A stretch of 64,000 nt of DNA from Eutypella sp. D-1 (Eukaryota > Ascomycota > Sordariomycetes > Xylariales > Diatrypaceae), in assembly GCA_023313575.1 (NCBI GenBank), contig JAJTTP010000001.1, forward strand, positions 1,736,001-1,800,000, written 5' to 3'. Shown in pieces: positions 30,709-43,732 of this stretch. Within the stretch, counting starts at the first letter, position 1. Each line of letters begins with the position of its first letter. The position numbers and the translations under genes are program-made. The notes below the pieces were generated by a model. That model was given only the letters and a program-made list of their open reading frames with translations, ran no database searches and was not told the origin of the DNA.

Positions 30709-33700
30709 GATTATGGCGATCGGGACTGGGGCTGCCTTGGCCTAGAAAACGGCCGTAAGCGAGTGAAAGTGAAACAATCAATGGGCGTAGTCGTGGTAGT
30801 CGCCGTGATAATCGTGGTGGTTGTGGTGATGATGATGAGTTATAATTATCAATCTATCTTCGTAGAGAAACCTCGAATGATAATAATAATTATGCGATAG
30901 AGGGTTATTGTTATCAAGTTGATCGTTTCGTCAAAAAAGAAAAAAACGAAAAAAAGAAAAAGGCTGCGGGATTGTCTTAATTGCCTTTCAATAAGGTTGA
31001 TTACATATGACGAGGGGGGGAGAGATGATACAACGGGGAATTTAGTTATGTCGATATGGATTGGAGTATACAGAATAATGCGTGTGCGTATGTATTACGT
31101 GCTGCAGTTGTTGTTGTTGTCGTATGTGTGTTGAATGTGTGTGAGTGTAAGTGTGTAAGTATGAATGAATTCTCGTCGGCGGTGATAGTGGTGCTGGTCG
31201 TTGTCGTCGTGATGGTGGTGGCTGTTTCATATGTATGGAAGAAGATAGGCCGGCCTACATACTAGGTAGATAGATAGATGCCTAGACTGGTAGGAGGAGT
31301 GAGTAGCCCTGGAGTAGTTCTGGTAGTGCCCCCAGGTGTTGGTGGTGGTGGTGGTGTACGGAGGAGTATCTACCCAGGTAGTAGTAGTTATGGTATAGTG
31401 GGCGGGCAGCCAATGATGATAAAGTCTGTGTGTTGTGCGTGCCCTGATTGTTCTAGGTACTCGAGTGAAGTTAAACTACCTAGAAAAGTAAGGGTAGCAG
31501 CTTCTATGTCCTAAGTAACCTTAGTAAATTGGATTAGGTTAAGGTGGAATTCGATTTTGAGTTAAGATGAGTGGGCCACTAACAACTTACAACTAACCAC
31601 ATAAGTCATACATTTCCTCCGTACTTAGACACCTAGTAGAAAGACATGCGTACTAAAGTAATCATTTAGCGGGGTCATTAAGTTCCATTTAGATAGGGAG
31701 TTAGGGAGTTGTCTGGAAGATAAAAACCACCCGGTCGCATCACCCGTCAGTCAGTCAGTCTATCACTACATCCTAACTTATTTACCTACCTACCTATGTT
31801 GTGGTAGGTGGTAGGTAGGTGTGTATGAACAGAAGGTATTTAGCCGTTTAGCACATGTCTTGGTAGGTAGCTGCCTGCTCTACGGGGCAGGTGACCGTCT
31901 GTCTATCTGGGCATTGCTGTCTACTGGTGATTTGCGTAGGTATTTGCGTAGGTGGTCAACAGCTCAGCCTGATGCAGTACGTAATTAACGTCTGGGTACT
32001 TACCTGCGCCTCATCTCTGCACCGCAAAGGGTTCCCTGGGAAAGCAGTGTGTAACGTCGGAAAGAGGAATTTGTGGCAAATATCCGTTTCCGGGTTCCTC
32101 TCCTTTGCTCTCCTTTATACCAGGGCTGCGATACTACTGTTATCATTCAACTCACTGACGGTCTCGTATCTACCAAGTACGAGCAAATCTCGACTTTTGC
32201 TGCTATACTGTAGGCGGATAGGTCCACACTGCCTAAGTATCCATAGATGCTATTAATCTCCGCGGTCGCTTAGCTGATACGAGCAATTGGCAGTTACCGG
32301 CTATGTTTGTTACAAGACTATGTGATCTCTTATATCCTTCATTCCTTTGTGTGGCATAATACTATGTAGCTCATCCCAGACCATAGATACTTCGACTCCT
32401 CAACTCCTCGATTCCTTGACTCCCGCCCAAATTCCCAATCCCCAATCCTATCTCGAGGTAAAAATACTCGAGGTAACGTGAGCTAGTCCACAATCGGTAA
32501 TACCTGTCATATAACGTTTGTTCGTCTGATATGGTAACCTTGAGGCGTACTAACTATGTCCTCGGGAGCTTATCTGACTACTCCTGTGTAAGCAGTACCC
32601 CGTAGTCGAATTGATATCGTTTAATTCGAATGCTGCATATGGCATGTTAGCCAGCCAGTCAGCCACTTCGCTAGTCAACCCCGGATTCGCCCCTGGCCAT
32701 GTCAAGATAACCAGTTTGACGCAGCCCAAGTGCTGCCGGCACATGCTCAACTTGAGACTGACATCATATACATATTCACTGGTGCCAATTGAGGTCTGAA
32801 TAAAGAATACCTTTACACGTTAAGAAGCAAGCCAGCCCCTTGTCTCACTACACACTACCTGAATCTGAACCATAGCGTCCCAAGATGAGACTCACCATGG
32901 CAACACATACAACATCACCATCTACCACTGGATAGTATTTAATCATAAGCGCCAGGTATGAAGCTAAAGGGCAGGCATGTTTCATAGTCAATTGGGTAGC
33001 TCCAAAGGAGTTGGAGTGTTAAGTACTTAGGTATACAACCAGACTGCTAATAATAGGTAACTTGAACCTCTTGCTTGGCTCGCCCGCTCCCTTTCAACTC
33101 TATTAATATATTTACCTTCAGTAAGTACCTAGATAAGCATTCCCTTTCGCTCTTCCATCCATGCCTACATTGAAGTAGATGATTTGGTGAATGATGAAGA
33201 ATCCAATACTTTGTATAAGACTGTATATACAGTTAGACAACAGTAGATAGGTCACTACCTAAGCGTGCTTATACTTCTTGCCCCTTATGGCAAGTTATGG
33301 GTCTATCGTCGATATAAACTTCCCGTATCCCGTGTCCAAATTGAGAGTCGAAAGTGTCAAATGACGTTGCTGATCCCTGTCTAAAATGCCCTTAGTACTT
33401 AATTAAACCTTGAATGTACTTATACTGTCCCTGAAGTCCACATGGATGCATTAGGAGTATTTAGGAGTTTTAGGAGTCCAATTATCCATATACCTGTTAC
33501 CTACCAACCTACTTAGGACCTACATACTATCTACCTAAGTAGTAGGAATTTTAGATTAGGTATCTTAGATGGGTAATTGAAAGATGCCCAAAAATATGTG
33601 AAATACACCTTGGAATATTGGGACTTTATACACCTTTGCACCTGCTACAATTACAATAACGCATGATTGATGCAAGGTAGTATCTACCCAGTACTTTAGT

Positions 33701-34243
33701 TATTATCCCAGGTACTTTATCTGACTTGGGTGTAGGTACTTATAATAGCTAAGATTTGTAGGTAGGTATCTATGTACTAATGTACTTACCTTCCCTTCCC
33801 TTTCCTTACCTTACCTTACCTAACCCAAGACGACCTGCTCTTCTACTTTCCTATTCTTCTTCCTACTTACTTAATGCCCTTCGTCTCCAAACTTCTCAAC
33901 AGCTTTGGAATATTATATAGTCCAAGCCATACATATACCACTTGTTTCATACTTCGTTTCGAACAAGATTCCTTTAAGCGACCTTGCCTTTTCCGAGTTT
34001 GTATTCCTTCTTACCCGTAGTATTTGAAAATAAGAGAGCAAGCGACCTGCTGAACCGATTGAACCACCCAAGATTCAAGATCTAAGTGCTTTCACCTGCC
34101 TACCTACCCTACCTCTTTTAAACGACCGCTACTCAAAGGGAGAGAAAGGGGAGAGAGACATGAGAGTTTGACCGACTCTCACCCTCGCCTCCGAATTCTC
34201 GAACGAGCGTTGATTTCTGTGTCCGTATGGAACTTACGCCATA
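30709..34243. promoter_or_regulatory. Divergent upstream region of the ArfGAP and Unc13-like genes
   Basis: 3.5 kb, no convincing gene. It contains GTT/GTC/GGT trinucleotide-rich DNA (31100-31400), many GTAGGTA/TACCTAC motifs (31260-31280, 31785-31820, 33490-33545, 33740-33850) and a CCTTACCTTACC repeat before the Unc13 leader (33790-33825). The Unc13 5' leader probably begins in the CT-rich DNA at 33830-34200. Confidence 0.5.
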
Positions 34244-37200
34244 ATGTCCACATCGTCAAGGAAATCCTATATAAGTCGGCGTCTCAATAGTCTTCAGAAT
34301 GGGGAACGAAGAAGTCGCTCTGCCTCTCTGGCGCGACAGATAGCCGTGAGCTACGATGATGCCTTCACCTACGCCCTCCGAGTCGCCTACCTCCATTATC
34401 TTCTACAGCCCAAGACCAAACGAAAACAATGGGTGCCCGCTCCAAAACCACCTCCGCGCGTTCATACCACCAACATAGGGGACTTGGTTCGCGAGTTCGT
34501 CCCAGGCAACTCCAGCAGCGTCAAGTTGCCCCATAACTTTCGAGGCGATCTAGAGAAGCGGATGGAGCGTGTCATCAAGGGCGCCGAGAGATTGCCCGGC
34601 TATAATGATCCCGCCGTGAAGAGGACTTTTGGCCAAGCCTACACGGCTTTTACCGAGCAGGGTTTCCGGAAAAGCATCGATAAGGAGCGCAAGGTTGAGC
34701 CCCTCGTCCTCATCTTCTACTCCGCGGGCACCAAGGCTTGCATGCTTGGTCATGCCCCTGGAGACGACGCTTGGAAGCATCTCGTTGATAGGCATCTCGC
34801 CCTCTTCGTGAGGCTATTAGCCAGCATCCTGAGGGAGCACGGCCATGATCGGGACAAGTCGGAGCTCCTGAGCCGCCTGGCCACCCTGGAGAACAAGCTT
34901 CTCACCAATGATCAGAACCTTTACATCAACACCGCCCAGGACTCCGGAAAGACCGTCGAGGTAACACTGCCTCTCACCCACGATGTCAAAGACATGCCCA
35001 TGGTCCAGGTTGTGGCTAAGATGTTCGGTCTCTCGCATTCTGATGTCCAAAGCCAAATTGATGCCCAGCGCCCCAACTGGACCGAAGAAGCCGCATTGAA
35101 AGATCTTAAATCGTACCAGCACCGCCTAAATTCCAACATGAGCGGGGCCTTGAGGAGTCAAGATTTCGATGTAGATGAAGCATATCTCGAGTGGAAGAAA
35201 GCCGAGGCACCCTTCCTGTCACACATGATGATGGAAATTTTGACGGCGAAACCCGAGTTGGCTAGGAGATCGATGGCTGGTAGCGCAGCATTCGACAAAC
35301 CCTTACCGTCCAGTCCTACGTCTAGTTACGGGGAAGATCAGGCCTATGGTGACCTTAGTAGGGCCTTGAGCAGCCCAGAACCAGGATCTGCGTCGAGCTT
35401 CGATCCCTCTTCTAGCTTCGGGTCAATGTCACTTGAAGACACAAGTAGTATTCGAAGCGTCGATGAGACGCACTATACCTTCATACCACCAGATCCCCGC
35501 GAATTTTTGAAGACTATCGCGAAGTACGCGCTGGAGTTCGACGCCATGCACGAGCCCAGCGACGACCAGATGGGGCCGTTCTCCAAACAGTCGATGGAAC
35601 TTTTAACCGAGCTTTCTGTCCGCTGGCGTATTCCCCAGTTCACGCGACTCGTTGTGTTCATGGACGTAGCGGCGCGCAGATTCACGGACACTCTCTTCAC
35701 TGTCATCGATATAGATGAGACCTTCGAACTCGTCAAGAGCCCGCCTCCAGAAACGAAGAAAACGCCCCCAATATATCTATATACCGAGAGCCTTGCGACA
35801 ATTGATAGGAGCCGATGGACGATGCAAGATTACACGGTGTGGCAGCAAATGCTCTACACCATTCATGATGCTCTCTTGCGCGAGTTCTACGACAATATTA
35901 TGCATTGTTACGAATCGAAGCCCCCATCCATAGGGCCTGCCGTACACGTATTACAGAACCATGTTTATAACGACCCCTCCTTCTCTCGAAAGGAGGAGGA
36001 TGCTATGGAGTTCACCAAACTCGTGGAGACTGGCTTGCAGGACCAGGCCAAAACGGTGTACCGCAGCTTTCTCGACGCTGAAATACCCAGGAGCCAGGAA
36101 GATTGGGACTTCAGCCATGTGGTTAAGCTTGGAAAGTCCGTGGTAAAACTCTGCGAGAGGATCAAGAAGAGATACAAGAATAATCCAGAGATCCTAGGAG
36201 TCAACCCCTTGACCATTCTGGTGGAAACCATGTTTCCAAACTTCGAGAATGATGCTCACGATCTGGTGTTGAGAATCGTGCAGGTAGCAAGCGACCGAGG
36301 GGAGGAGCTGGATGTTCAGGATGGCTTTGACCTGTACAAGGAGCTCGTAGAAATACGAAGCATCCATCAGTCCTCTCTTCCGAATGTTCCCTTCACCTTC
36401 GATGTCGAGGAGTTACTAGCAGGGTTCGTATGGCGCTGGATCAAGAACGCCGAAATACGAGCAGATGAATTTGTCGACGAAGCTATCAAGCAAGATAAAT
36501 TCCAGGTTAGAGGACATGGTCCGGATCACATATCTCTGGACTCGGAGCGTCACAGTCACTCGATCATAGATATGTTTCAGCTTTTCCATCAGACTGCAGA
36601 TCAGATTTGCCAGCTGGAATGGGACAATGACGTGCATCATGCCCGGTTCATGACCGCCTTGGCTAGGATATTCTCTAACAGTATCGCGAAATACTGTGAG
36701 ACCGTCGACCAAATGTTTGTGAGGGAGATGGACTCGCCCCGACCCAACGATGCCGCTGCCGCTGCGCAGACCACACAGGGGAAATTCATGCAGTACGCCA
36801 AGGATGCGTGGAACACGAAGGACAAAATAGAGCCTTTTCAGTTCTATCCAGAGGTATGGACATTGCTGAATATATATTGTCGTCTATTTGTCGCTAACCA
36901 GCGTGCAGTCTCTCGTGAAACTCAACAATATTGAATGGGCAATGCAGGAGTTAGATAAGCTTGAGCGGTCCATGAACGTTGATGCTTGCGTCAGGATCCT
37001 CGAGAAGATCGAAGGACCTAAGAAACAGTCCAGACGGCCGGCTAAGTATGTGTTTACCATTAAGATCGTTGAGGCTGAAGATCTTAAAGCCTGCGACGCG
37101 AACGGCCTGAGTGATCCTTACGTCGTGCTTGTGGACGAGTACCAGAAACGCCTACACAAAACTCGAGTTATCATGAGGAACTTGAGTCCTCGGTGGGATG

Positions 37201-38496
37201 AGTCTGTGGATGTTACCGTATCCTCGCCCTTGAACGTTGTGGCCACTATATGGGATTATGATACTTTTGGTGACCACGACTTCGTCGGACGGACTTCGTT
37301 GAAGCTTGACCCGATCCACTTCAGCGATTATCTCCCCAGAGAATTCTGGCTCGATCTCGACACGCAAGGAAGGGTACTCCTGCGAGTCAGCATGGAGGGT
37401 GAACGGGACGATATACAGTTCTGGTACGGCAAAGCATTCCGTCATCTGAAGAGAACTGAACGAGACATGGTCCGGAAAATCACGGACAAGGTAAACAAAC
37501 TCCTCCACCCTCCTGAGCAATTGTGGTGGTGGCAAGGCTAACTTAATTCTTACCAAGCTCACGAGACATATTAACACAACTTTATCGCTAGAGGCCCTGG
37601 GAAAGCTGACCAAAGCGAACCTCACAACGCAATTCACATCAATGTTCAGTTCCATGAACTCCAAGCGGACCTCGATCGCTCCACAAACAACCGCCGCTGA
37701 TATCGAGAATGCGTTGCAGCCTCTCTTCGCTTACTTTGACGAAAACTTTGCCACTATGAAGACGACTTTGACAGACGCGACGATGGTGGCCGTCATGACC
37801 CGGCTATGGAAGGAAGTACTCATGGCCATCGAGTCGCTACTTGTACCACCGCTTTCTGAAAAGCCATCCGACAAGAAGGCGCTCACCGAAAGGGAAATCG
37901 ACGTCGTCTACAAGTGGCTACAGTTACTATTCGACTTCTTCAACGCGCGCGACGAGGACGGCGAAGTGCTTGGTGTCCCCGCCGAGGTCCTCAGGTCGCC
38001 TAAGTATCACGAGCTTGCCTCGCTCAACTTCTTCTACTTCGACAGCACCGAAAACCTGATTCGCACGTCAGAGCGCATCGTGGCGGCCAACGTGCAGCGG
38101 CAGCAGCAGCAGCTTCAGAGCCAGATGAGCTCAAACCGGCTGTCAACCGGGGCATCATTAGGGGCGTCGCTGGCGGCGCCAGCCCCAGGTCCGGCATTCG
38201 CCAGCATGGGCACGATTCGACGTGGCAAGAGCATCATGATGAGCCGCAATCTCGGCACGATGCGGCGGGCCAAGGAGGAGAAACGCAAAGAGGCGCAGGC
38301 CGACCCCTCGGACGATATGATCCTCCGTATCCTCCGCATGCGCCCCGAGGCCGCCGGCTACCTCAAAGAGCGCCACCGTCAGAAGGAGCGCATGACCGCC
38401 GCTGCTGCCGCCCACATGATCGTCAGCAAGAGTGTCGCCATGTCGGCGTCAGGCGGCGGAGGCGCCTTCGGGCGCGGCGGCGTGCCGCGACGCTAG
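34244..38496 (+). CDS. Unc13/MUN-domain protein with C2 domain
   Basis: Three exons: 34244-36853, 36909-37490 and 37558-38496, giving 1,376 residues. Known: fungal Unc13/Munc13 relatives (such as fission yeast Ync13) sit at the cell tip or division site and assist exocytosis and membrane-wall coordination. Seen: a conserved N-terminal region (YDDAFTYALRVAYLHYLLQP), a long helical MUN-type region split around a C2 domain at about 917-1040 (KYVFTIKIVEAEDLKACDAN), and candidate calcium ligands in CDANGLSDPYV and DYDTFGDHDF. The second MUN part follows (LTRHINTTLSLEALGKLTKA; YKWLQLLFDFFNARDEDGEV). A Ser-rich linker lies at about 345-400. The C-terminus is low complexity (QRQQQQLQSQ; GGGGAFGRGG). 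Both splices restore family-like sequence (FYPE|SLVKLNNIEW and ITDK|LTRHI). No transmembrane segment, so probably a peripheral membrane protein. Confidence 0.9.
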
Positions 38497-39468
38497 GAGG
38501 GCAGTTGGCCGCATACGATGAGATCATCCGTGCAGTATCTTCGTCGATTCGAAATCTCTAGCAATGTTTGAACGAGTGTCGAGCTTGGTTTTCTTGAGGA
38601 TATCTGGGACGGGGAGGTGGGAAAACCGAGAGGGTGGGGGTGGGACAGAAGCCGGGTGGTAAGGTATATACATATTTATATGACTTTTTGAGAGAATGGA
38701 ACTACGAAGAGCCGGTATCGCATCACATCACGCGCACGACAAGCAAGAAAGGAAGAGAAGCGCTGGGACCTTTCTTTCTGGGCAATTAGTTGGGAGTTCA
38801 TATAGGAGGACAAGCCTCCAGGTCGTTGATGTTTTTTTTATCACTTAGTTCGATACCCTCGCGAAGCAAGCTTTGGAGGTTGGGGGGGTCATGTAATCAA
38901 TTATAGCCACATAGCATGATTTAACCTTTTTTTTCTCCAATTTTCATGCCATTAATCAGTGACTTCACGATCACAGCCTCTCCAGTCTCGTTGCCTGGAT
39001 ACCCTTCACTTTAGGTAGTTGTGCCCCGGCCCCCTTTTCCCTTCCAATATCGTTACTCGATTTGCCGGACGGGACTTGGGTACACACCACACCTAATCCG
39101 CATATAATATCCGCGGCCAACCGTAAAAGGCCCTACTTACAATGAAAACCACTCACCCAGCCAGGTATATCCAATCCGATTCCCTCGCGTTCCGGTCGGT
39201 CCCTGGGACTGATGCCGGTTCCCGCCACGGCGGTGCGCCGTTTCCTCCTCCCCCATCATCATTGTTCATATCATCATCGTCATCGTCATCATCGTGATAC
39301 AGATGGGCGGACGTACAGGTTGTGCGAGGTTGCTCGGGGGCCTCAGCTGGCGCCCCTCATTCGGCGGGTAAGGCGAAGGGAGAGGGAGGAATTCGCCACA
39401 TGGTTGGTTTACCTACCTACCCACGACGCACCAGCAGCAGAGCGACAGGCAAAGTCCGGGGATCAACA

Positions 39469-39483
39469 CCCCCCCCCCCCCCC
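39469..39483. repeat. C15 homopolymer
   Basis: Fifteen consecutive C in intergenic DNA downstream of the Unc13-like gene. Confidence 0.95.
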
Positions 39484-41252
39484 GCGAATGGGTTGGCGTA
39501 CACGTTAGACTATGTAAGCGAGACACGACGCGGCGATAACCGGCGATGATGACGGCGATGACGATGAGGGGGATGAGACATCTTAGATCTTTATTGACAG
39601 TATTCGTATATATATCATGTCTATATATCTTTCCTCTGCCTCGACACGCTAGGTGTACCCCCTGTTTTTCATTTTTTTAGGGTCCTTGTCTTATTATATC
39701 GTTATAGGAGGGTGGTGTCTTTCTTTGTCTCTGGTCTCTCTCTCCCTTGTCGTAGATTCCCCCATCCCCACACACCTTGGTGTTACCGAAGAGAAGGAGT
39801 AGGCAGGTAGGAGAGCGTGAGACTTATTGGCCACCCCCTGCTTTCCCCATGGTCACACACACACATGCCATACACACGACGCACCACGCAGGCGCATGCG
39901 TAAATTGGCCGACCGACCAACCAACCAACCAGCCGGTCAGTCTCCCACACTCGCCGTTCTTCCCCAGACGAGCAGTCAGACTGGGTACAACGGGGCCTGA
40001 GTAGGTCGACATCTAAGATGGTGACACCCTCATCTAGAATAAGCAAAGCCAAAGCAACGTGTGCCAAATAGGTGGCTACCTGCTAAAACTGATGGGTCAC
40101 ATCAGCGTCCCATGTCGGCTTGGTCACGGACCTCTCCGGGTCAGGGTACATTGGGCGCCATAGGGCCAGCCACCGCACACGTAGGGTACGCCACCGCATG
40201 GGGGGAGCGCAGGCAGGGAGGGTTCCTGGCCTCGTGTCGTCGCCCGAGTAGACCAAATTAAGGTTCGCAGGACTCAACTGGGCAGGCGTCTGGGCGCCAT
40301 GATCTCGAAGTCGATAGGCGAGGCGAGACGAGCCCGGGGGGCCAAGATAAGTTTTTCATGCGCAGTGATTACTCGAGAGCAGAGACCCAAGTTATACATA
40401 GCATAATGAATTGGGATGCGTGGGGGAGGAGTTCCCCGAGGATGGATAATTGAGTTATATCGTTCGATGTATATAGCGTCGCGAAGCACAAGTGGGATTA
40501 GCGTGATGAATGGCTATATTGGAAGTCATACTATGGATGGTATTCGCCCTTGGGTCATCCGTATATACTATACGCTGCTGTTCCACGAGCGCTGCGTGCA
40601 CCCGAGGGACGGAAGAGGCATCAGCTATATATGTGCATATATATATGTTCAGTTTATTGATACCTTGAACCACCTACTATCCTTACCTACTACCTATTGC
40701 CTCCTTGCCTGTGTACTTCCTTATTAGTCGTCGTAACACGATCACAACCCAAATACCAAATACCAAAGCGATTCATTCCCTGTATCACCGTACCTGGGCC
40801 CTGGCATCCCGTCCCAACGTAGCCGCCGTCCGCCCGTGTATACCAGTGGGGTCACTTAAACCCCCCTCTACATAGCCCACCGAGTCCACGGGCCCATGTC
40901 ATTGGGGGTAACTTTCGCAATCTTGGAAAAATATGTAGGAGACGCATTAAGAGGCGCCTCGTCACATCGCAGCAGCCTTTCGTCCCTTTCATCACATTTC
41001 CTTCGCTATAAAACTACCGAGCGGGCGATGCCAAAGAAAACACGTTAATGTATGTAGGTGATGAGTAGTACCGTATGCATAGTGGTTGAGTGAGCCACCT
41101 AGATGGGTAAAAAGGTCTATGTAAGCGCACCTATGTAGGGTATATAAAATTGTTAGTGCAACTTAACGTAATCGCCCTTCTTCACCTTGGAATCCTCCTG
41201 GCCTGGTCTGACGGCGGGGAACCCTCGCTCATTTGGCCGACGTGACATGGAA

Positions 41253-41266
41253 GGGGGGGGGGGGGG
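41253..41266. repeat. G14 homopolymer
   Basis: Fourteen consecutive G in the gene-free interval upstream of NIK1. Confidence 0.9.
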
Positions 41267-43706
41267 TCTTGGGATCCCCTCTCAAATCCCCTCCCCTCCC
41301 CGCCCGGGCTCCCTGTGGGCTCTGGCTCGGATTGCGTCCGGGCGGGCTGGCGTGCTGCGCGAGCCCACGATCAAGCGGAGCCTCCTGCTTCCCTCCATGC
41401 GGGGGGTCCCAGTCCTAGGTATTAGCCCTTCTAACTGGGCCTGGGATGGGGAATCTCGGTGTCTGTTCCGTTAGCCTCTCATTTTCTTCTTCTTTTCGTC
41501 CTTTATTCCTTCCTTTTTCCCTGTTTTTCTTCTCTCACCTACCTTAACCCCCCCTACCAACACCAGCGCGGTGGCTCTTTAGTTTGACAGAAAACTAGAA
41601 AATTGACATATCATGTGCAGAAGGGGGGCATGTAGCTTATATAGGCGCGCACGCAGCGGTAATGGTGTAGGCAAGAGGTAGAATTATACAACTTGGTGAG
41701 ATGCATAGTATGTAGATGGTTGCAATTGGCATTGGCCGCTAAATCAGACGCCCTAAACTGAATAGTTCGTAGGGGCCGTCCGTTTATCAAACGTCCCGGC
41801 CCCCTTACGCACGAATTGGGAATCCTTAAGACCAGCCAAGGACCAGTCGCCCGGTAACTTATCAGACGTATCCAGAAGGAACAGAGGAAACAAAGGCCCT
41901 TCCCCAATCACGGACCGATTGTTACGTCAGACCATCAGTGTCTCCCCTCCCCCTAACCCTTGGGGGCCCAGCCGACCGCTCTCCTCTCCGCTCTTGTCAT
42001 GGAACAAGGGTTTCGAGTGAACCTTTTTTAATTTTTTTCAGGGTCCTTCCCTCGGCCGCTTCGGCAAGGTTTCGGTTCGCTTCTGACGGGACGACCGAAG
42101 TGGATTCTTTTTCGTTCGTTTCTGGTTCGGGTCGTTGGCTCTAATTTATTACTTCCTCCTTCCCCTTTCTTATCGCCCTTCCGCCGCATTTCCCCATGAC
42201 TCGTGAACCGGCACTACCATGTCACTAGCCATGTGGCCGGATGCCGTACCAAATTGTCGGTCGTGGGTAACTAGTTAGACAGACGGGGGTTTCCTGGTGA
42301 TACCGAGATCGTAGCGATTAAGGTTCAGAAAAAGTACCGAAGTAGCTGAGTCGATAAGACTGGAGGTACGTGTCAATAACCGCGTGCCTGGATTTCGAGG
42401 CAAGATGACACGAGGCGAATCTCAGCCCTACTAGATGGAGATTCCAGAGTAGGAATTCACACACACAAGCATAGTCACTCACGCCTTCGAGGAAAGTTTT
42501 ATCAGATTAGCTTATACCATAATAACCCCAACACTGGAAACATCAGCAGCGGTTGGGGGCCGTAGGAGGGGAAAAGAACCCGCTAAAGCTAGTACGACCT
42601 CGGGAATGAGTGACATTTTTCCATTGCCTACCTTGGAAACGGGGCCTACAGAGAGCGTTCGATGAAGGCAAGAACAAAGAGCAAAACTAAGGCGTAGAAG
42701 AAAAGAATTTATCACGCCGTGAGACGGGAGGGAAGGAAGGTTAATAAATAACAAGTTTTCCCTTCTGGCTCTCTATTTTCTCTCTTTTAACCTGGCCCGT
42801 GTACTTGATTGACATCAGGTCTTGCACAAATAGCGACGTTCGAACGCCGCTCAACTGTCGTCATCGAACATAGAGCGCTTGAGAAGCTCCGAGGTGCTCT
42901 TGTCTCCGTTTATTAGCTTAGCTGTACCCCGACACGCCACATGTCAAGAGGTCTTGGGGAGGCAAGGGTGGAGGTGAGGCAAATGGAGGGCAACCACTGA
43001 GCAAGCAGCCAAGAACACGAAATCCACCCAACCTGCCAGGGCCAGAGAAGGGTCGAGAGGGTCACGGCCAAGTCAAAAAAAAGTTCGAAAAAGGTTCGCC
43101 GGGCGCTCCTACTGGGCGGTTGGGCGGGCTCCCTCTCCCAGACCAAACCAGCAACACCAGACAGCTATGTAGAACAGCGCCGATACATACAGTTGGAACT
43201 ACAATGATGAACATGCAGAACATGCCAATAGGGCAGCTGGCACGGACGGGCAAGTCGTCGGGCGTGATTCTATCCTCGTTCAGGAAGCCAGCGCTGTCGG
43301 TCGCACAAGGCGAAACACTAGCGCAACCCGAAATCTGCGAATCTTACAACTCGGACCAGCTCCCCCCAATTGCCCCCTCATCAGGTCTCGCACCGCCTGG
43401 GGCAAAGCCGATCGGCGGTAAGGTGGATGATAATGGTGATGTGTGGATGGATTGAATGGCATGGAACGGGCTTGTGGTGTAATGTATTAGTATGTACAAG
43501 TATGGTCTGGTGCGGCGGTGGGAGAGTTGGCGAGTTCTATATAGCTATTACATATCCGCGGGTATGTGCATAGATATTTATATAGAAGCTGAAGAACTTG
43601 TTACAATTGCTATATAGACTATTGCTACTATATCACATCCCGATGGATAAAAGGGAGGTACGGAGCAGGTATATACCTTTTGTGGGTATATCTTCTTACC
43701 TTCGTC

Positions 43707-43732
43707 TACATACCTAAGTACTTAGGTATGTA
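43707..43732. repeat. 26-bp perfect palindrome
   Basis: The segment reads identically on both strands over 26 bases, centred on CCTAAGTACTTAGG. It could fold as a hairpin with 13-bp arms or bind a dimeric protein; it lies in gene-free DNA. Confidence 0.9.

Noticed and set aside
43062..43146. Minus-strand frame with FFELFFDLAV, resembling the start of LtrA-like membrane proteins
   Set aside because: Only a ten-residue resemblance. Flanking frame is short, has stops, and there are no further membrane helices or spliceable continuation.
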